A DNA stretch of 64,000 nucleotides, taken from contig JAKULF010000003.1 in assembly GCA_022661535.1 (NCBI GenBank), positions 2,666,001-2,730,000 on the forward strand, given 5' to 3'. The translations under genes and the position numbers were made by a program. Origin of the DNA: Eutypa lata. Its lineage: Eukaryota > Ascomycota > Sordariomycetes > Xylariales > Diatrypaceae. Positions 46,061 to 58,730 of the stretch are shown in pieces. Every line of letters starts with the position of its first letter. The stretch's first letter is position 1. The notes beneath the pieces were generated by a model. It was not told the DNA's origin. It worked only from the letters and a program-made list of their open reading frames with translations, and did not search any database.

Positions 46061-48294
46061 ACCTCCGCATGATAATATATTCTGGTTCGGTACTTGAAGT
46101 ATATTGCGCCTCTATGGGGAACTAGTTTTGGGCGTAGCGGCGTAATGGCATAGTATTAGCATTGTTTCCTACATATTGGTGGGTCCTGTTCTATCGAAAC
46201 TGTCCCCTAGACGTTGTGGAAGAGGCGGTACGAAGGAGTGTGTAAAAACCCCTTGGTGGCTCGTCGTAGTGGGGATAGACGGGATTTCGGGAAGAAAGGT
46301 CCATTTGGGAAGACCGTTTCCCGGGCCCAAAACGAACAGGATCGTGACGATCTCAGCATGCTTACGGGAAGCGTGCCCTTCGGGGCTGTTCGTGGCGCGT
46401 ATGGGGATTCGACGACATGGTTCGACGTGGAGATCCAGATAGATGAATCTTACCCACGAGATCCTAGCACGGAACTTCGTAGGAGTTACTGCTTAAGTGC
46501 CAGCATCGCTATGCTTGATTGGATGTTTACAAAGAAAGATCGTCATGGTGCATGGGGTTGAGCGGCTGGGTCAATTTATCCGGAGAAGTGCTACCGAGCT
46601 GGACTTGGCAACTCAAAAGGCAACAACGCGTATAACAGCATCGCCTCTTGATTAATATGTGATTTTAAACTTGCTGTATCTAAAGTCTTATCTAAGTCGC
46701 GGTTTGAGAGATTAAAACTACAATAATGCCACCATAAGGACCTAAGAAGTAAAGGCTAGGTATGAGATGAACCGAATTCACCTCATGACGTAGAACGATT
46801 CCTACATGGAAACAATGAACGTCAAGTATGGAACCAAAGGGGATGATTAAACAGAAAGCAGACAAATATTTACAAATATACATATTCAAGTGGTTAAGGG
46901 CATAGTGACTCCTACGCACGACATCATAAAGACTAGAGGCAATTGGGGAATACCTTCATCATTTCGAAATAAATCCTCAGTAATATAAATTTAAAAAAAA
47001 AACACGGTCAGGGAAAAATATAAAAAAGACCTCATCGCCTGCTGCTAGCTCACAAGAAAACTATAGATTCTAAGCGTAACGATCTCGGCTCTTTTTAACC
47101 CGCACCTATAGTAAGGGGGGATTCGGTAGTTTCTAGAATTATCAGACGCAAGTAATGCCTGTCTAATAAATGTGTGGTCTAAATATTACCCCTTTCTGTT
47201 GAGAACATATGCAGTCTCCTATTTTTAGCTATGACTGACCTGGAAGAGTATGTCGACGTGGTATTATCCGAACATAAAAATGTAGGATCTGAGATCTACA
47301 GCATATGCGGGATGGTAAAACATTCTAATACAATGGAACATATAAAGGGACTTAATGTGTCCTTCCCCCCTTAGCTAGCTTAAATAACATAAACAGCTGT
47401 TAGAAAATCACCGAAGATAGTTTTATCGGTTACCCCTATTCACTATATAAATCATATTGGAACGTTTTACTGGTGCGAAATTCTACTTAAAGGGGTGCCC
47501 CCTTTAATGTTGTGCTGCAACCCGATATAAACGAGGATATCAATCATTGAACTAGGGGTTCAGACTACTATTTTATTATGGACTCTTGATCAAGGGATAC
47601 ACACCTTGGGTTGTGTTGTCACAAGCGTTCAGTTAGGGCGCAGACCGGAAAGTGGTAGCATGCTGCTTCCCTGGGAAGAAAGAAATAGACTGACCTTTTT
47701 AAGGACCCCATCCTTTTGGCAGAGCGAACGAATGAACGCACGAATACCTTCCTCTGAGGCTCCTATTGGGGACGACTGGGCTCTATGTCTAGATGTCGTG
47801 ATGATGTGGACTACGTACGGTGTTAACGCGAACTGCGTCGCATACAAGATATCATTCACGTTTTGGATCTCACTGCATTGGATTCCGTTCTGGCTAGTCA
47901 TCCGCACTGGCATGCTGGAAAAATGACGACGTCGGAGCTACAAAAACACCCATATCGTGCAAGGTTCATCACAGATTGAATCTTTAAAGAAGAAGAAATG
48001 TATCTCATCGAACGGTATTGGATTCCGAGCCTATGGAGACCTAGATCTATGAGAGGTACCCGAAATCGGGCAACACGCATTGACAAGCCATCGTGAAATC
48101 GTGAGGTCCTCCGTTGAGGGGGGAAGTTAATGGGGGGTATCGAAATCTGTAGTGCCAGGGGGGGTTCCAACTACCCCCTTTCTCGGCTCCTCTCCGTTGC
48201 CGCTATTTAGGGCCCTCTTCCTTTTTTCTTTCTTCAGGACCCTAGCCCCCCTCACCCCTAGCTCCCACAAGAACTAGCTAGCTAGCTAGCTAAC
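46061..48294. other. Gene-poor spacer with AT-rich part
   Basis: No supported gene. Opposed frames at 46176-46561 and 47606-47926 (up to 115 codons) have no family signature. From about 46640 to 47580 the DNA is AT-rich with many short A/T runs, compatible with decayed repeat DNA. A TAGC repeat (CTAGCTAGCTAGCTAGC) lies just beyond the thioredoxin stop, near 48273-48292. Confidence 0.45.
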
Positions 48295-49068
48295 TTATTT
48301 GTTCTTCTGGAGCAGCTGGAGAAGAACATTGGGGTTGGCGCCGACGAGCTCGTCGGCCTTCTCGCCGTCCTTGAAGATCATGAAGGTGGGCATGGCGCGG
48401 ATGCCGAGCTCCTGGCTGAGCTCGGGCAGGTCGTCGACGTCAATCTTGGCGAAGAAGATGTCCTTGAACTGCTCGTCATTCGAGTGCCTATAGTAAGGAG
48501 AGAAAAGAATGAAGGGTCAGCAAAATTGTTCGTGTACCTTTTGTAGAAAGCATAGTAAGGGTTGCGCCATTAAGAGATGGTCGCGGGGCGTAGTGGTGCA
48601 TAGTATAGTATGAAAACAATGGTGTTCATGCCGTGCAAACATTCCATTCAAGATATTTGCGCAATCTCAGACATGGCGCTGTTTGGGAGGAATGGAATGG
48701 GTGGTCGAATGTGAAGTGCAAAGAGCGCGACTTACTTGGCGAGGATGGGGGCGATAGCCTTGCAAGGACCGCACCAAGTAGCGAAGCAGTCAAGCATGAC
48801 AATCTTGTTGTCCTTAATGGCCTGCTTGAACTCGTCGGTGCTACATTGGGAAATTTCAGTTAGTGGTTTACGTTTTCAATGCATTCAAAGAGTGTAGGCA
48901 GATGACGATGGTGATGCTGCTATGCGTTAAGTGGGCGGGGTAGCTCCGGCCGGCGGCGCCTGTACAGTTTCTTGTTCCCTTTTTTCTTTCTTTCAGGGAG
49001 GGGCTGGAGGGGCAACGACAACAAGAACAGGAGAATGCAACTCACGTCTGGAGGTTGTGGACAGTCAT
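48295..49068 (-). CDS. trx: Thioredoxin
   Basis: Small cytosolic disulfide reductase that donates electrons to peroxiredoxins, ribonucleotide reductase and methionine sulfoxide reductase after reduction by thioredoxin reductase. Three exons join in frame: 49068-49046, 48840-48736 and 48487-48295, for 106 residues, the standard length. The active site is WCGPCK (Cys31 and Cys34), preceded by the buried Asp25 and followed by the cis-proline loop RAMPTF. There is no targeting extension, so the cytosolic or nuclear form is expected. The tiny first exon (7.7 codons, MTVHNLQT) is supported by a GTGAGT donor and exact frame continuity. Confidence 0.93.
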
Positions 49069-51128
49069 CTTGGGTGATGTGGTATGAAATGGTCGTTGAT
49101 GTCTTCGTAAGGTTGTGAGAAGAGGTGTTCGGTTTAACGGCAAGGTTTGTCTGAGTGTAGACTGTGTTGCGCGGACGAAGAAGTTTGTTGACATGAAGAA
49201 GGAAAAATGGACGCAATGCCGTCAAGGTGTGGTGGGTTTTTAATAAATGTAGAGCTAGGTAGGTGGTACAAATTATAGGTATTAGGTATGTAGGTATGTA
49301 GGTTATGAGTAGTATCTTTGTAATCTACTTAGACAAATCACGACTTAGTAAGGCTGGGTAGGTACATTCAGATGTTTTACAATAGGCAAATTTAGATAAG
49401 TCAAACAAATGGCGAGACAAGATGGCGAATCGACTTATCAGATGTAAGTATAAGGGCGCTTGTATTGTAGACCAAAAATACCTAGGCGATGTCGCAATTC
49501 TTTTTACAAGCAGACAAGGTGGGAATAGGAATAGTCAATGGAAAGCACCGAGAGAAAGGTCGGTTTCTACATGAGGCAGGCTAAACCACTATGGCTACGA
49601 GTATGGGAGATCTGTCATGCATGTGCGGCCCATCAGCCCCATGATGTAAGCAGCAGTAGATTTGTAAGGCACTTTTTTGTTTCGATGACGCGATAGTTAA
49701 CACTTTGTGTCCCGATATCCGAAGAGACGTGCGGGTATAGGGCGCAAAATATACATAGGTACCTCTTTAGCATACCGGTCCATCCGTCTGTAGTAGCAAG
49801 TGTTTGGAAACTTTATTTATACATATTCTTGTTTCCATATCGAAATCCGATGGAGGTCAGAATGCACGTAACATTAAGTATAAGTTAGAAGGAATGAAGT
49901 AATATGTTTGCCCATTCATTGTAATGAGAGTGATATCATCAGATTTGTGTAACCTAATGACGTTAGAAACGTAAAATGCTAATGAACCTTAGACCAATGA
50001 ACTGGTCCTTTAACGAGCCGAGGCTTCGTCGTGGCAACTTTGCGATGGCCCTCTACATAATGAATATTTTGGCATGTTTAAGCAATCACTGTCGCGAGGC
50101 ACTTCGCCAGTTTGAACTTGAAGAAAGAGTAAATCATCACGATTACGCGAGCTCATGGCTTGCATACGAGGGTATTGAATAACCTGCCTGACCCTGAACT
50201 CTTTTACTGGTATACACATAGGTACCTTCCTTTGCTCCTACTTCCTTGGTAAGAGACTCCCTCCCATAACGCTCTCTCTACATTTTCCTGAATCCACCCA
50301 TCCCATAATATCCCAAGGCGCAGTCGTTCGCATATCCCATACAAATGCGCTTCTATCTAAGAAAGTGGTATAAAACATCCCCTCCGAACAGATAACTAGT
50401 GCCCTCTGTCCCGCCGGAATCTTCGGCAGCACAAGGCAGGCTTCTCGAAAATGTGGCCCGGGGAAACGCCTAACAGTCGCGATGAGCGGAGGCCTGTTAT
50501 GGGTCAAGGGCTTACTCCGGGCCGGAGAGAGCGTGGTATCAATAAATCAACCCTGCTAACGCTGAAACCACAACGCTTTTGGTATCACAATATATGAGAA
50601 ATAAAAACTAAAAAATGAAAAAACAAGACCCCCTACTCCATTCCATGTCCCGCAGAACGAGCCGGGAGTCGCGAAACCGTATCTTACATGTAGGTGAATA
50701 GGCAACGGATAGCACAGCAAATCCGGCAAAGCGATACGAGGCATCTAGATAAGTGCGTATCCATGTGAAATTAGTGAGGTGACTGCAATATTGACAGTAG
50801 TTTACGACGACAAATAGCCGAACCAGGAGAAGCTTGATTTTCCGATTTTCAACTTTTTTTAGGGGTTCGGGTTATGAAAGGTGCAAGGAAATTTGTAAAT
50901 GAGTGAATAAGGTCGGTGCTCTTGAGAAGGAAGGAAAAGTTCAGTGAATGTATCGAGTTAGATGTAGCGTTAGGTAGCTTTAGTGACAAAGGGAAAAATG
51001 TCGTCAAGGACGTGTAGATTAGCTTCTCCTGGTTCAACAAAGTGCTGTCATTTATACCGTCAATCATGCTGTCAACCATCACTATTGTAAGTTAGTGATC
51101 GCTTGCTCGGTAACTTCTCATGAGGAAG
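49069..51128. other. Spacer upstream of thioredoxin
   Basis: The thioredoxin promoter plus unassigned DNA. GTAGGTA/TATGTAGG words cluster at 49254-49310. Short frames at 49976-50182, 50238-50507 and 50849-51082 overlap others and show no family signal. No gene is supported. Confidence 0.5.
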
Positions 51129-53585
51129 CTACTGAATGCCCTGCTCGAAAGCACCCCTCTTGTTCTCACCGGATGGTCGTGGTGAGAGATCAAGAAGCTT
51201 TGCGCTACCGGCACTAAAATTTCGTACGTGCCCCTTGTTAAGAAGGACGCTTCTCGCTCTTTGTGGCTCAACTGGCGAAACACCCTCTTCGAACGTGCCT
51301 TCATCGCTAGATTTCGCGCTAGACTTTTCGATATCCTTTTCATCTTCGAAAGACTGGAGCAATAGCCCTTCTCGACTTCTCATAGTCTCGCGATGATGCA
51401 TTACCGTTGGAATGTGGCCTACCTCTCCCCACCGAGCATCGTGCCCATCTTCCTCGTCGCTGCTTGGTCGAGCTTCTCCAGTCGAGCTGCGACGCAGCTC
51501 GGCAGGAACAACGCTATTTAAATACTCATCATCGGCGATTGCTTCATCAGTTCGCCCCGAAGAATCTGAATTGCCCGAGGGGATCCGTTGCGCTTGCAAA
51601 GAGCTGCGTAAGCCGGCTGAAGCCCTCTTGGGAGCAACTCGACCAGATAACCACGACGCTTCAGAATCAATAGATGCTAATGACATAGACTGTGGTGCTG
51701 GCGAAGATTGCATCTCGTCTCGGTGGAATGAGCTGGGGGTCGCGCGCATGATCTCCTGAGATCGGCGAACCGAAGTCGGAGTGTCGTATCGCATTTGAGT
51801 ATCGTCGTGGATGATAGGCAAGGGTTCGGCAGGTATGTGTTCGGCTTCAGGGGAGGCTACACGTGAATCCGGAGGAGATAACGGTAATTCCGGTAAGTCC
51901 TCTCGGAAACGAGACATGGTACGCTTTGGAATCCCTCCGCTCACCCGTCGAGGTACATAACTGGCCGGTGGCTGGGGTGGCGGATTCGCGAGCATGGAGT
52001 CTCGAGACGTGTTCGAGAAAGACGATGGACCGGAGCCTCGCCTATTCTTGCCTCCCCATCTAAACAATGACATCCATGGCCTAGATGACCCGCTGTCAGA
52101 TGTTCTACCACCGCCAGACTCAGCGTCCTCTGCCTTTAGTGATATGGATGGTGGTGAGTTAGTTTCTATCTTTTCCACGCCGGTCTGTCTTGGTGATCTG
52201 GATCGACGCTTCTTGGACCGAATAAAATTCATGAGTCCCGGGCTACTTGGGCGAGGTGAGGAGGGATCCTGCTTTGTAGATTCAGGTTTACGCTCATGTT
52301 CATGCTGAAGAACTTCAATGTTTGTAGACGACTGGGCTGGAATGCTGTCAGTACGATAAAAGTTATCTAGAGGTGACGGGGCATCCTCTCGGTTGACTGG
52401 AGGAGCCTCAGGTGACGCTTCCTTGCTGCGTTGTCGAGGAGAGTCATGTGAAGGCCGCCTCTTCGATGATGTTACAACGGCTGATGTGCTATCCGGCCCT
52501 GTTGTAGGCAGTTCGCGACCGAGAACCCCCCTCTCAAGATTTTGAGGTGGAGGGGTACCACCTCTGGTAGCCTCGGTCTCTTGTCGCCGTTGCTTCTCTG
52601 CCCTTCTTGCTAGCCGTCTTTCTACTCGCTCGCGTTCTTTCTCTTTCTTCTTTTCTCTCCTTCGTTTATCTCGTTCCATCAGCTCTCTAAGATCTGATGC
52701 ATCCAAGTCATCCGCCAAATCATCGATTCTCCTCGAAGCCTTCAATGCCGACTCGGGTAATGGTTCTCGCTCAGAAAGTTTCTTCCTCGATGATGGCGAT
52801 CGTATCGGCCCCGAGGTATTCGCCGGCCCATAAATTGGATGTGAGGAGTACCGTAATGTCGGGCGGGGAGCCAATGCATCGAATGCAGATACTTTCCAAG
52901 ATACTTGTTCCGAATCCGAAGACATCGACGTATCGATAGACTCCGGGACCGGGAGCGAAATATCGGAAGACGGGTGCTCATCCCAACTTCTGTGAAAGGC
53001 CCTCTTTGCGCGAACGCTTTCTCTCTTCATTGGGCGTCCTGCAGTCCAAGTGTCGGTGGCAGGACGCACCGGCATGAATTGACTCATAGCCTTAATCTCG
53101 GCCTCACGATCATGGTCTTCTTTCCGTCGCTTACTCGATTTTTTTCGAGGTAATTGCTGGCCACTTTTCCGCTTGTTCCCGGAGTTGTCGTGGTGTAAGG
53201 TTGGGACTCTAGGTATGGACCCATCACCATTAAGTAAAGGAGACTCGCCCCTGTTCCTATAACCTCTATCCATGATAGTGGGGAGGGACCCAGGGGGTAA
53301 AGATGCGACCGGTTGCTTCTTAGCTCTAGCGATACCTATTGAGTCCTGACGTCCCGGAGAGAAACTATATGCGCGACTTCTTCGACGGTGAAGCTTATTG
53401 GTGGTGCCACGTCTCTCTACTGGTTGGTCCGCGTTTGCCATTACAGTATCAGGTTCGGTCTGCGCCCGATTCGGTAGTTGGCCTTGACGGCCCCGGCTTT
53501 TGGTATCGACGTCGGGAGCAATTGGAGCGGTACGAGATCGTTTGCGCGACCCCTTTCGCCGGAATGGCCACATGGCCATTTTCAC
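51129..53585 (-). CDS. Large disordered basic protein, uncharacterised
   Basis: Single-exon frame of 818 residues that I do not recognise. It opens MKMAMWPFRRKGSRKRSR; the third Met (before WPFRRKG) may be the true start. Composition is dominated by Ser, Arg, Pro, Glu and Lys, with many SP/SPR and RRxS phospho-site-like motifs and bipartite basic clusters (KRKSGQQLPRKKSSKRRK) that could be nuclear localisation signals. A strongly charged helical or coiled-coil segment lies near residues 300-350 (LRELMERDKRRREKKKEKER). No catalytic domain or membrane segment is visible. A scaffold or nuclear/cell-cortex role is possible, but only as speculation. The intact frame of this length, with few rare codons, argues strongly that it is a real gene. 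Confidence 0.8.
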   Translation of the reverse strand: MKMAMWPFRRKGSRKRSRTAPIAPDVDTKSRGRQGQLPNRAQTEPDTVMANADQPVERRGTTNKLHRRRSRAYSFSPGRQDSIGIARAKKQPVASLPPGSLPTIMDRGYRNRGESPLLNGDGSIPRVPTLHHDNSGNKRKSGQQLPRKKSSKRRKEDHDREAEIKAMSQFMPVRPATDTWTAGRPMKRESVRAKRAFHRSWDEHPSSDISLPVPESIDTSMSSDSEQVSWKVSAFDALAPRPTLRYSSHPIYGPANTSGPIRSPSSRKKLSEREPLPESALKASRRIDDLADDLDASDLRELMERDKRRREKKKEKERERVERRLARRAEKQRRQETEATRGGTPPPQNLERGVLGRELPTTGPDSTSAVVTSSKRRPSHDSPRQRSKEASPEAPPVNREDAPSPLDNFYRTDSIPAQSSTNIEVLQHEHERKPESTKQDPSSPRPSSPGLMNFIRSKKRRSRSPRQTGVEKIETNSPPSISLKAEDAESGGGRTSDSGSSRPWMSLFRWGGKNRRGSGPSSFSNTSRDSMLANPPPQPPASYVPRRVSGGIPKRTMSRFREDLPELPLSPPDSRVASPEAEHIPAEPLPIIHDDTQMRYDTPTSVRRSQEIMRATPSSFHRDEMQSSPAPQSMSLASIDSEASWLSGRVAPKRASAGLRSSLQAQRIPSGNSDSSGRTDEAIADDEYLNSVVPAELRRSSTGEARPSSDEEDGHDARWGEVGHIPTVMHHRETMRSREGLLLQSFEDEKDIEKSSAKSSDEGTFEEGVSPVEPQRARSVLLNKGHVRNFSAGSAKLLDLSPRPSGENKRGAFEQGIQ

Positions 53586-56500
53586 ATATACGCGTGTGTT
53601 TGCTCAAGTCTGCGACGTATCCTTTGTCCTAGGGGCTAATTTAGCGAGGCTATGTCGCAGCGCTCGCCTAACAACTACCGTTTTCCGTATCGGTTGATGA
53701 TCTGTATAATATGATTATCGCCATTGGCGCGGATCGGGTTAAATCATCAAGACGAAGAAGGCCAGTAGTCGCAGAAAGAACAAATGCTCGAAAAATCAGT
53801 GCTGCGAAATTGCGTGTAGATGTTTATCGACCAAGTCGACTATAACTAGCGGCGTTTCTCATCGACTAGGATTCCATAATAGTGTCTTCAGATGGGCACG
53901 AAAGACAACGTAATCGGCGCGCGAAATGGTCGAGGTGTCTGTAGTTGATAAAAGGATTAGATTAGAGCCGAATTACCGCAACGAAATCGAAGTCGACCCT
54001 GTGGATAACCCAGGTGGATGGAAGTGGAGGGTGGCGTAAGATGTAAGGAAATCCGTCTCCGTATGGATTAAACCGAGAGTGCCGTTGCTCATACGGTTAT
54101 GTATATTGTTCTTACTGCGTACCCAGCGCGAGTAGATTGATCCGAGGAAAGGGTTTAGATGTTGGTAAGAAAGCGTGTTGGAATGTGGCAGGTTCAGAAT
54201 TGGGGTTCTTGTTTCATCAGACCTGTCGCTTCAGGTTGTCAATGAAGAGAAAATGCAAGTGTGGCGGAAAGGAAGGTAACAACATTGGGGCTGGCGCTGG
54301 CGCTGGTGCTTTGTGCTTTGGTGTAATGGGGGGGAGATGATGGGTTGAAGGTATCGAAGCTATGGAGGTGCTGGGGGGTACATGTACTCCGTATGTGCGT
54401 GTGTAGATGTATGTATGTATGTATTGTATGTACATATAGATATATGCAGGAGGGGGATGTTCAGATACCTACGTGATGTGGATGTGGATTCTTCAACTTG
54501 GCACATACACATACACTATCTACTTACATTCAAAGTTGCATGAGCATCTAGGATATGTATGGCCTATGCAGTCAGGCAGTATGTAAATTATGGCTGTATG
54601 TAAGAGAACCTTCTTACGATTGGGAGTTGAGGAAAGAAACGTCAGCAGAGTTGTAGAGCTAATATAATAAGGGAACCGGAAGAGTAATAAGTAAAATGAA
54701 CAAGCAACGAATCGTCACTGGAGCTGAGGGTCTGGTTGGGTCTAGGACATGGGCCTACGGGAAATCGATGACTGCCATTGAATCATCAGCCACTTCCTCC
54801 CTCCCTCATTCACTAACCCCATCACACTTATCCCTCATTGTGTACGTACATGCATGTATAATGTATAATGTATCTGTACTCCATCCCGACTCGCCTCTTG
54901 TCCAATGAAAAGGTCTCTTAGAGGCTTACCAGCCGTCAACCGGATTAAACAATCTTTAAAAATCCGTATAATCGAATAATAGTACCTAGCACATCTTAAA
55001 CACAAATCATAGATATGTTTTGCTTGATATGCGTAGAATATACAATATGCAGGACATTAATTTATGGTTAACTAGTATAAAACCTACATTAATAGTTACA
55101 TTTACAGGACTCATGCTTGATATAGACCCGTTGAAAGAAGAGGCCATGGTGGGTAGTTATAAGTAGGTAGGCAGGTAGGTAATCAATAGTTTGAAGATAT
55201 TGCCGTTGTCAACAACTCTCATTAAACTATCGTATTTAATTCTCCCGAAAGTTATCCGATCTTAAGGTTCACGGCACGTTGCAGTAGTAGATTTTTTTTA
55301 ATAACCAAACTGCTAACTTAAAAGACGAAGGAAACAGCTCTATTAGCAATATCGGTGACGTCTGAGTACAAGGGTATGTAAGTAATGTATGTATGTAGAG
55401 ATGTAGAGATGTAGGTAGTCGGTATGTGGGCATTATTTGTACAGGTACCTACGAGTATACGTACATGTAGGTAATAAATGCGCATTAATAGAGGCGTAAC
55501 GGACCACGCCTTGCTTCATCCCTTGTCCGCAGTCCTTCTAAAGCCAGGGTAAACCTCTAATAATAAATCTCCGTAACCGTTGCAAGTCATTGTTCGGTAT
55601 CTCTGGCATTAAGGGAAGTCGGTGCGAGTAGTGCGCTGTGTTTCCAACGTCCCCTGAAAAATTCACTGTTGCAGAATTGTGCGTACAGCATCTAAAAGCA
55701 CTACCGACGTTTGTTTTAGGATAGCGGGGATATATATATACGAAGTACATGTATGCATCAGTCTCTCTGTCTCTCAGTATACATGTAGCTAACCAACCTA
55801 ATTGTACTTGCGCAGTAATGTAGGTAGGAAAGCGGGTGCAATTGATAATATTAACAGATACATATAGTTCACCACTAGGCGTACCTACCTAGTCTGCTAG
55901 TTATTCCTTTTCTACCTAGGTATGTAACTATACAATGTCCTTTCCCAGGCCTGCCAGGTTGCCAGCTGCACCGGCTTGTTACCCAGTCTTCCTATAAGTT
56001 ACCTAACCTACTTTTGAGACCGCGAACTCATCAGCTCATTAACGACTGTTCTATTCGCTCTAGTCTCCTGATGCGTACCCGCCGGGTTTGCTTAAAAGCA
56101 TTTTCAGTCTTTTCAATTTGTTTCAATTTGTGTAATCAGTCCCCACTATCAACTTTTTTACCTACTATAAGCCGAATCACCTATTAAACACCACATACCT
56201 AGTTAGGTGGTGGCATGAAAAGCTTCAGCGTACCAGAATAGAAGCCAAGAAGCTAAGACCGGGACAACTCCCTAAACAGGGTTTGCTAACGTTGAGCTAA
56301 ACTCTGGATAGTTAAGATTGATACTTCTACCAATACCGTACCTGGGAGCTCGCGGCAGACCATCAAATCCATGTCAAACCGAAGCTAAAATTTCCCCGGC
56401 GGGCGCTGCTGCGGGATCACATTACCGTGTAGTAGTAATAACGTCTAGTTAGTACGAAGTGGAACGTTCTCAATTAGAGAGAAGTTCGTATTCAAGATAT

Positions 56501-58730
56501 GGAGAGTCATGTAGCCGAAGCTATCGACGTGAACTCTGTATTCCTCGGCGAGACGTACATTATCAGTATCAAAAACCATCTTGCCATCACTCTTATCGGG
56601 AATACATAGTTATTCACCCACAGAACCTGCCTGCCTACCCGCTTCGATCGGCCGTGCCTGAACGTGTCGAGCCCAACGCTGTGCTGTGGCGCACCCATTG
56701 CAGTACCGGGCATTTAATTGGATAGACCCCCAGTTTCGAGTCCAAGCTTAGGGAGGACTAGTAAGTGATCGACGATCCACAGAGGCCTCGCCACTGTTCG
56801 TTCCTTGGTCCCTACCTTGTCTCCCAGGTCTCCATCCTCAAATTATGACGTTGGTAGAGGTCGATTAGGGCTGATTAGTGCAAAGAAGCTTGTTGATCAT
56901 CCGCCTTTGCAAGATTCTCTCTGATGTCAACGCAAACCCTAACCGAATATCGGACTTTTCAATGGAAGCATCGGAGTGATGGAGTCTTGTGCTTATCTAT
57001 CTCTTGCATGAATCGCGAAGCCCTCGTGGGTATCATATAACGTCCCAGTGGTGTCTGTCAGACTGACACGTAGGACGCTGTACTACCGACATAGCATATT
57101 TCCCCCCTACCGAATGCACGTCGCCTGCAGTCTCCTCTGGGAGCGATGAGTCTGGAGCCATCCCTAAAGCGGTGGTGGACTAGTGGTTGAATTTGCTTTT
57201 GGCCCTCTTGGCAAGCCAAGCACAGCGACAGGACACAAGCGCTCAGGCGCTCTCCCCAGCTTCTATTTTCTGTTTGATGCAACGTGTGCCACATCCCATA
57301 TCAACCACGTTGCCTAGCCGCAGATTTTTAGCTCAAGTCATCGATATATCTCTGCTTGATTTCGGCCACATATCCAATCGATTGCTGGTCTCTCCTCTGA
57401 ACAGAAATGCTCGCTTTTCGAGACTAAATACGCACGGGGCAGCTTGTGGGCAACGTTTGTCATCGGGATCGACCTTGGCTTTAAAGTCTAAAACCTTAGC
57501 TGCCCAACCTCTTTGCTAACATTAGACGAACTGGTTAGGGTGAACTTTGGTGGCCTCAGACTGTGCGTTACTCAGTGGTTTGCCGTACGTAGTATTCTAA
57601 GAATGTTTGAAGTCCGATACTGAGGAGAGAAGGGAGGCATTTGCCATTGGACTGTTGGTGTGCTGCAAAAGTTCATTTGCATTAGCCTAGGGATGCTTGT
57701 TGAATTCAAAAGGGCAACATGACTTGCAGCATTATGATGGATCTATTAGGTATGTAGTTGCGTGGAGTCAACAAAATCTCGCTTGTCTATGTACATATGT
57801 AAATTTTCAAGGTGCATACACATTACCTTCTGTAATATGCAGGCTCATGCTGAAAATTCCTGCGGGAAAAAAGCAAGTTCAAATATACGAGCCTAGCGAG
57901 CATACTTAGTCACTCAACACACACTTTCATAGGACAAGACTTCATATTCCGACGGCGCCATAGGGGGTTTGGTTTCAGATATTCAACATGCACAGGTGTT
58001 TAAAGCCGTCTGAATGGCTACTAGCCCCGCGTAAAAGGAGAGGTATATCTCAGGTGAAATGCACCCGACGCCATAATATTAGATTCTGACAGCCGGCTTT
58101 GGAACTTTAAGTGGCATCTAGAATAGGGGCATGCATTAGGATCGACTTAGATATAGTCGTATCCTACATACATAGGTACCTAGGTTACGTGGTTACCTAC
58201 GTATGTGAATATCTTCTATCTACGCCACATAGCTTAACTCCTGGTTACGGAAGGACTGTTGTGTCAGCCGCAAGCAAATCCTTTGACAAGAAGGAATATC
58301 CCGAGTGATCGAACGAGAAGAGAAAAAGTGTTACTGCTTCATAAATTCTATGTAAATCATTAACACCACCACCACCAGCTTGAGAGAGATATTGTGCAGC
58401 ATAAATTGTTACACGATGTAAAGAATCTATGTAACTACATAGTAGGTATTTATGTGGAACTGTGCGTAGGCAGGCAAACGATTGCCTACTTATGTAATCA
58501 AATCAATTAGCGTGTTGTCCCCCCAACAATCGATAATCCCTGCCATTTGTCACATGGAAGAAGAGCATTGTGTTTATCGACGCCAAAGGGGCTTGTTATC
58601 TTTTTCAACATAAGAGTATCGCATCGCATCAATATCGACGTTTACCTAAAAATCACGACAACAACGCGAATAAACCCGATCGCAAGCGAGGTGACTACAA
58701 TTCGAAAGAAACACAGTAACAGCAGCAAAC
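53586..58730. other. Long gene-free spacer
   Basis: No supported gene in over 5 kb. It contains a GCTGGC hexamer run near 54290-54310, TATG/TGTA repeats near 54408-54440, TAGGTAGG words near 55160-55180, and TATGTA/GTAGAGAT repeats near 55380-55420. Frames at 56459-56725 and 57187-57519 are without motif. The final 200 bp is the NUF2 upstream region. Confidence 0.5.

Noticed and set aside
47606..47926. 106-codon plus-strand frame with opposed 94-codon frame
   Set aside because: No motif, and located in an AT-rich, ORF-poor spacer; could be relic DNA but not supportable as a gene.
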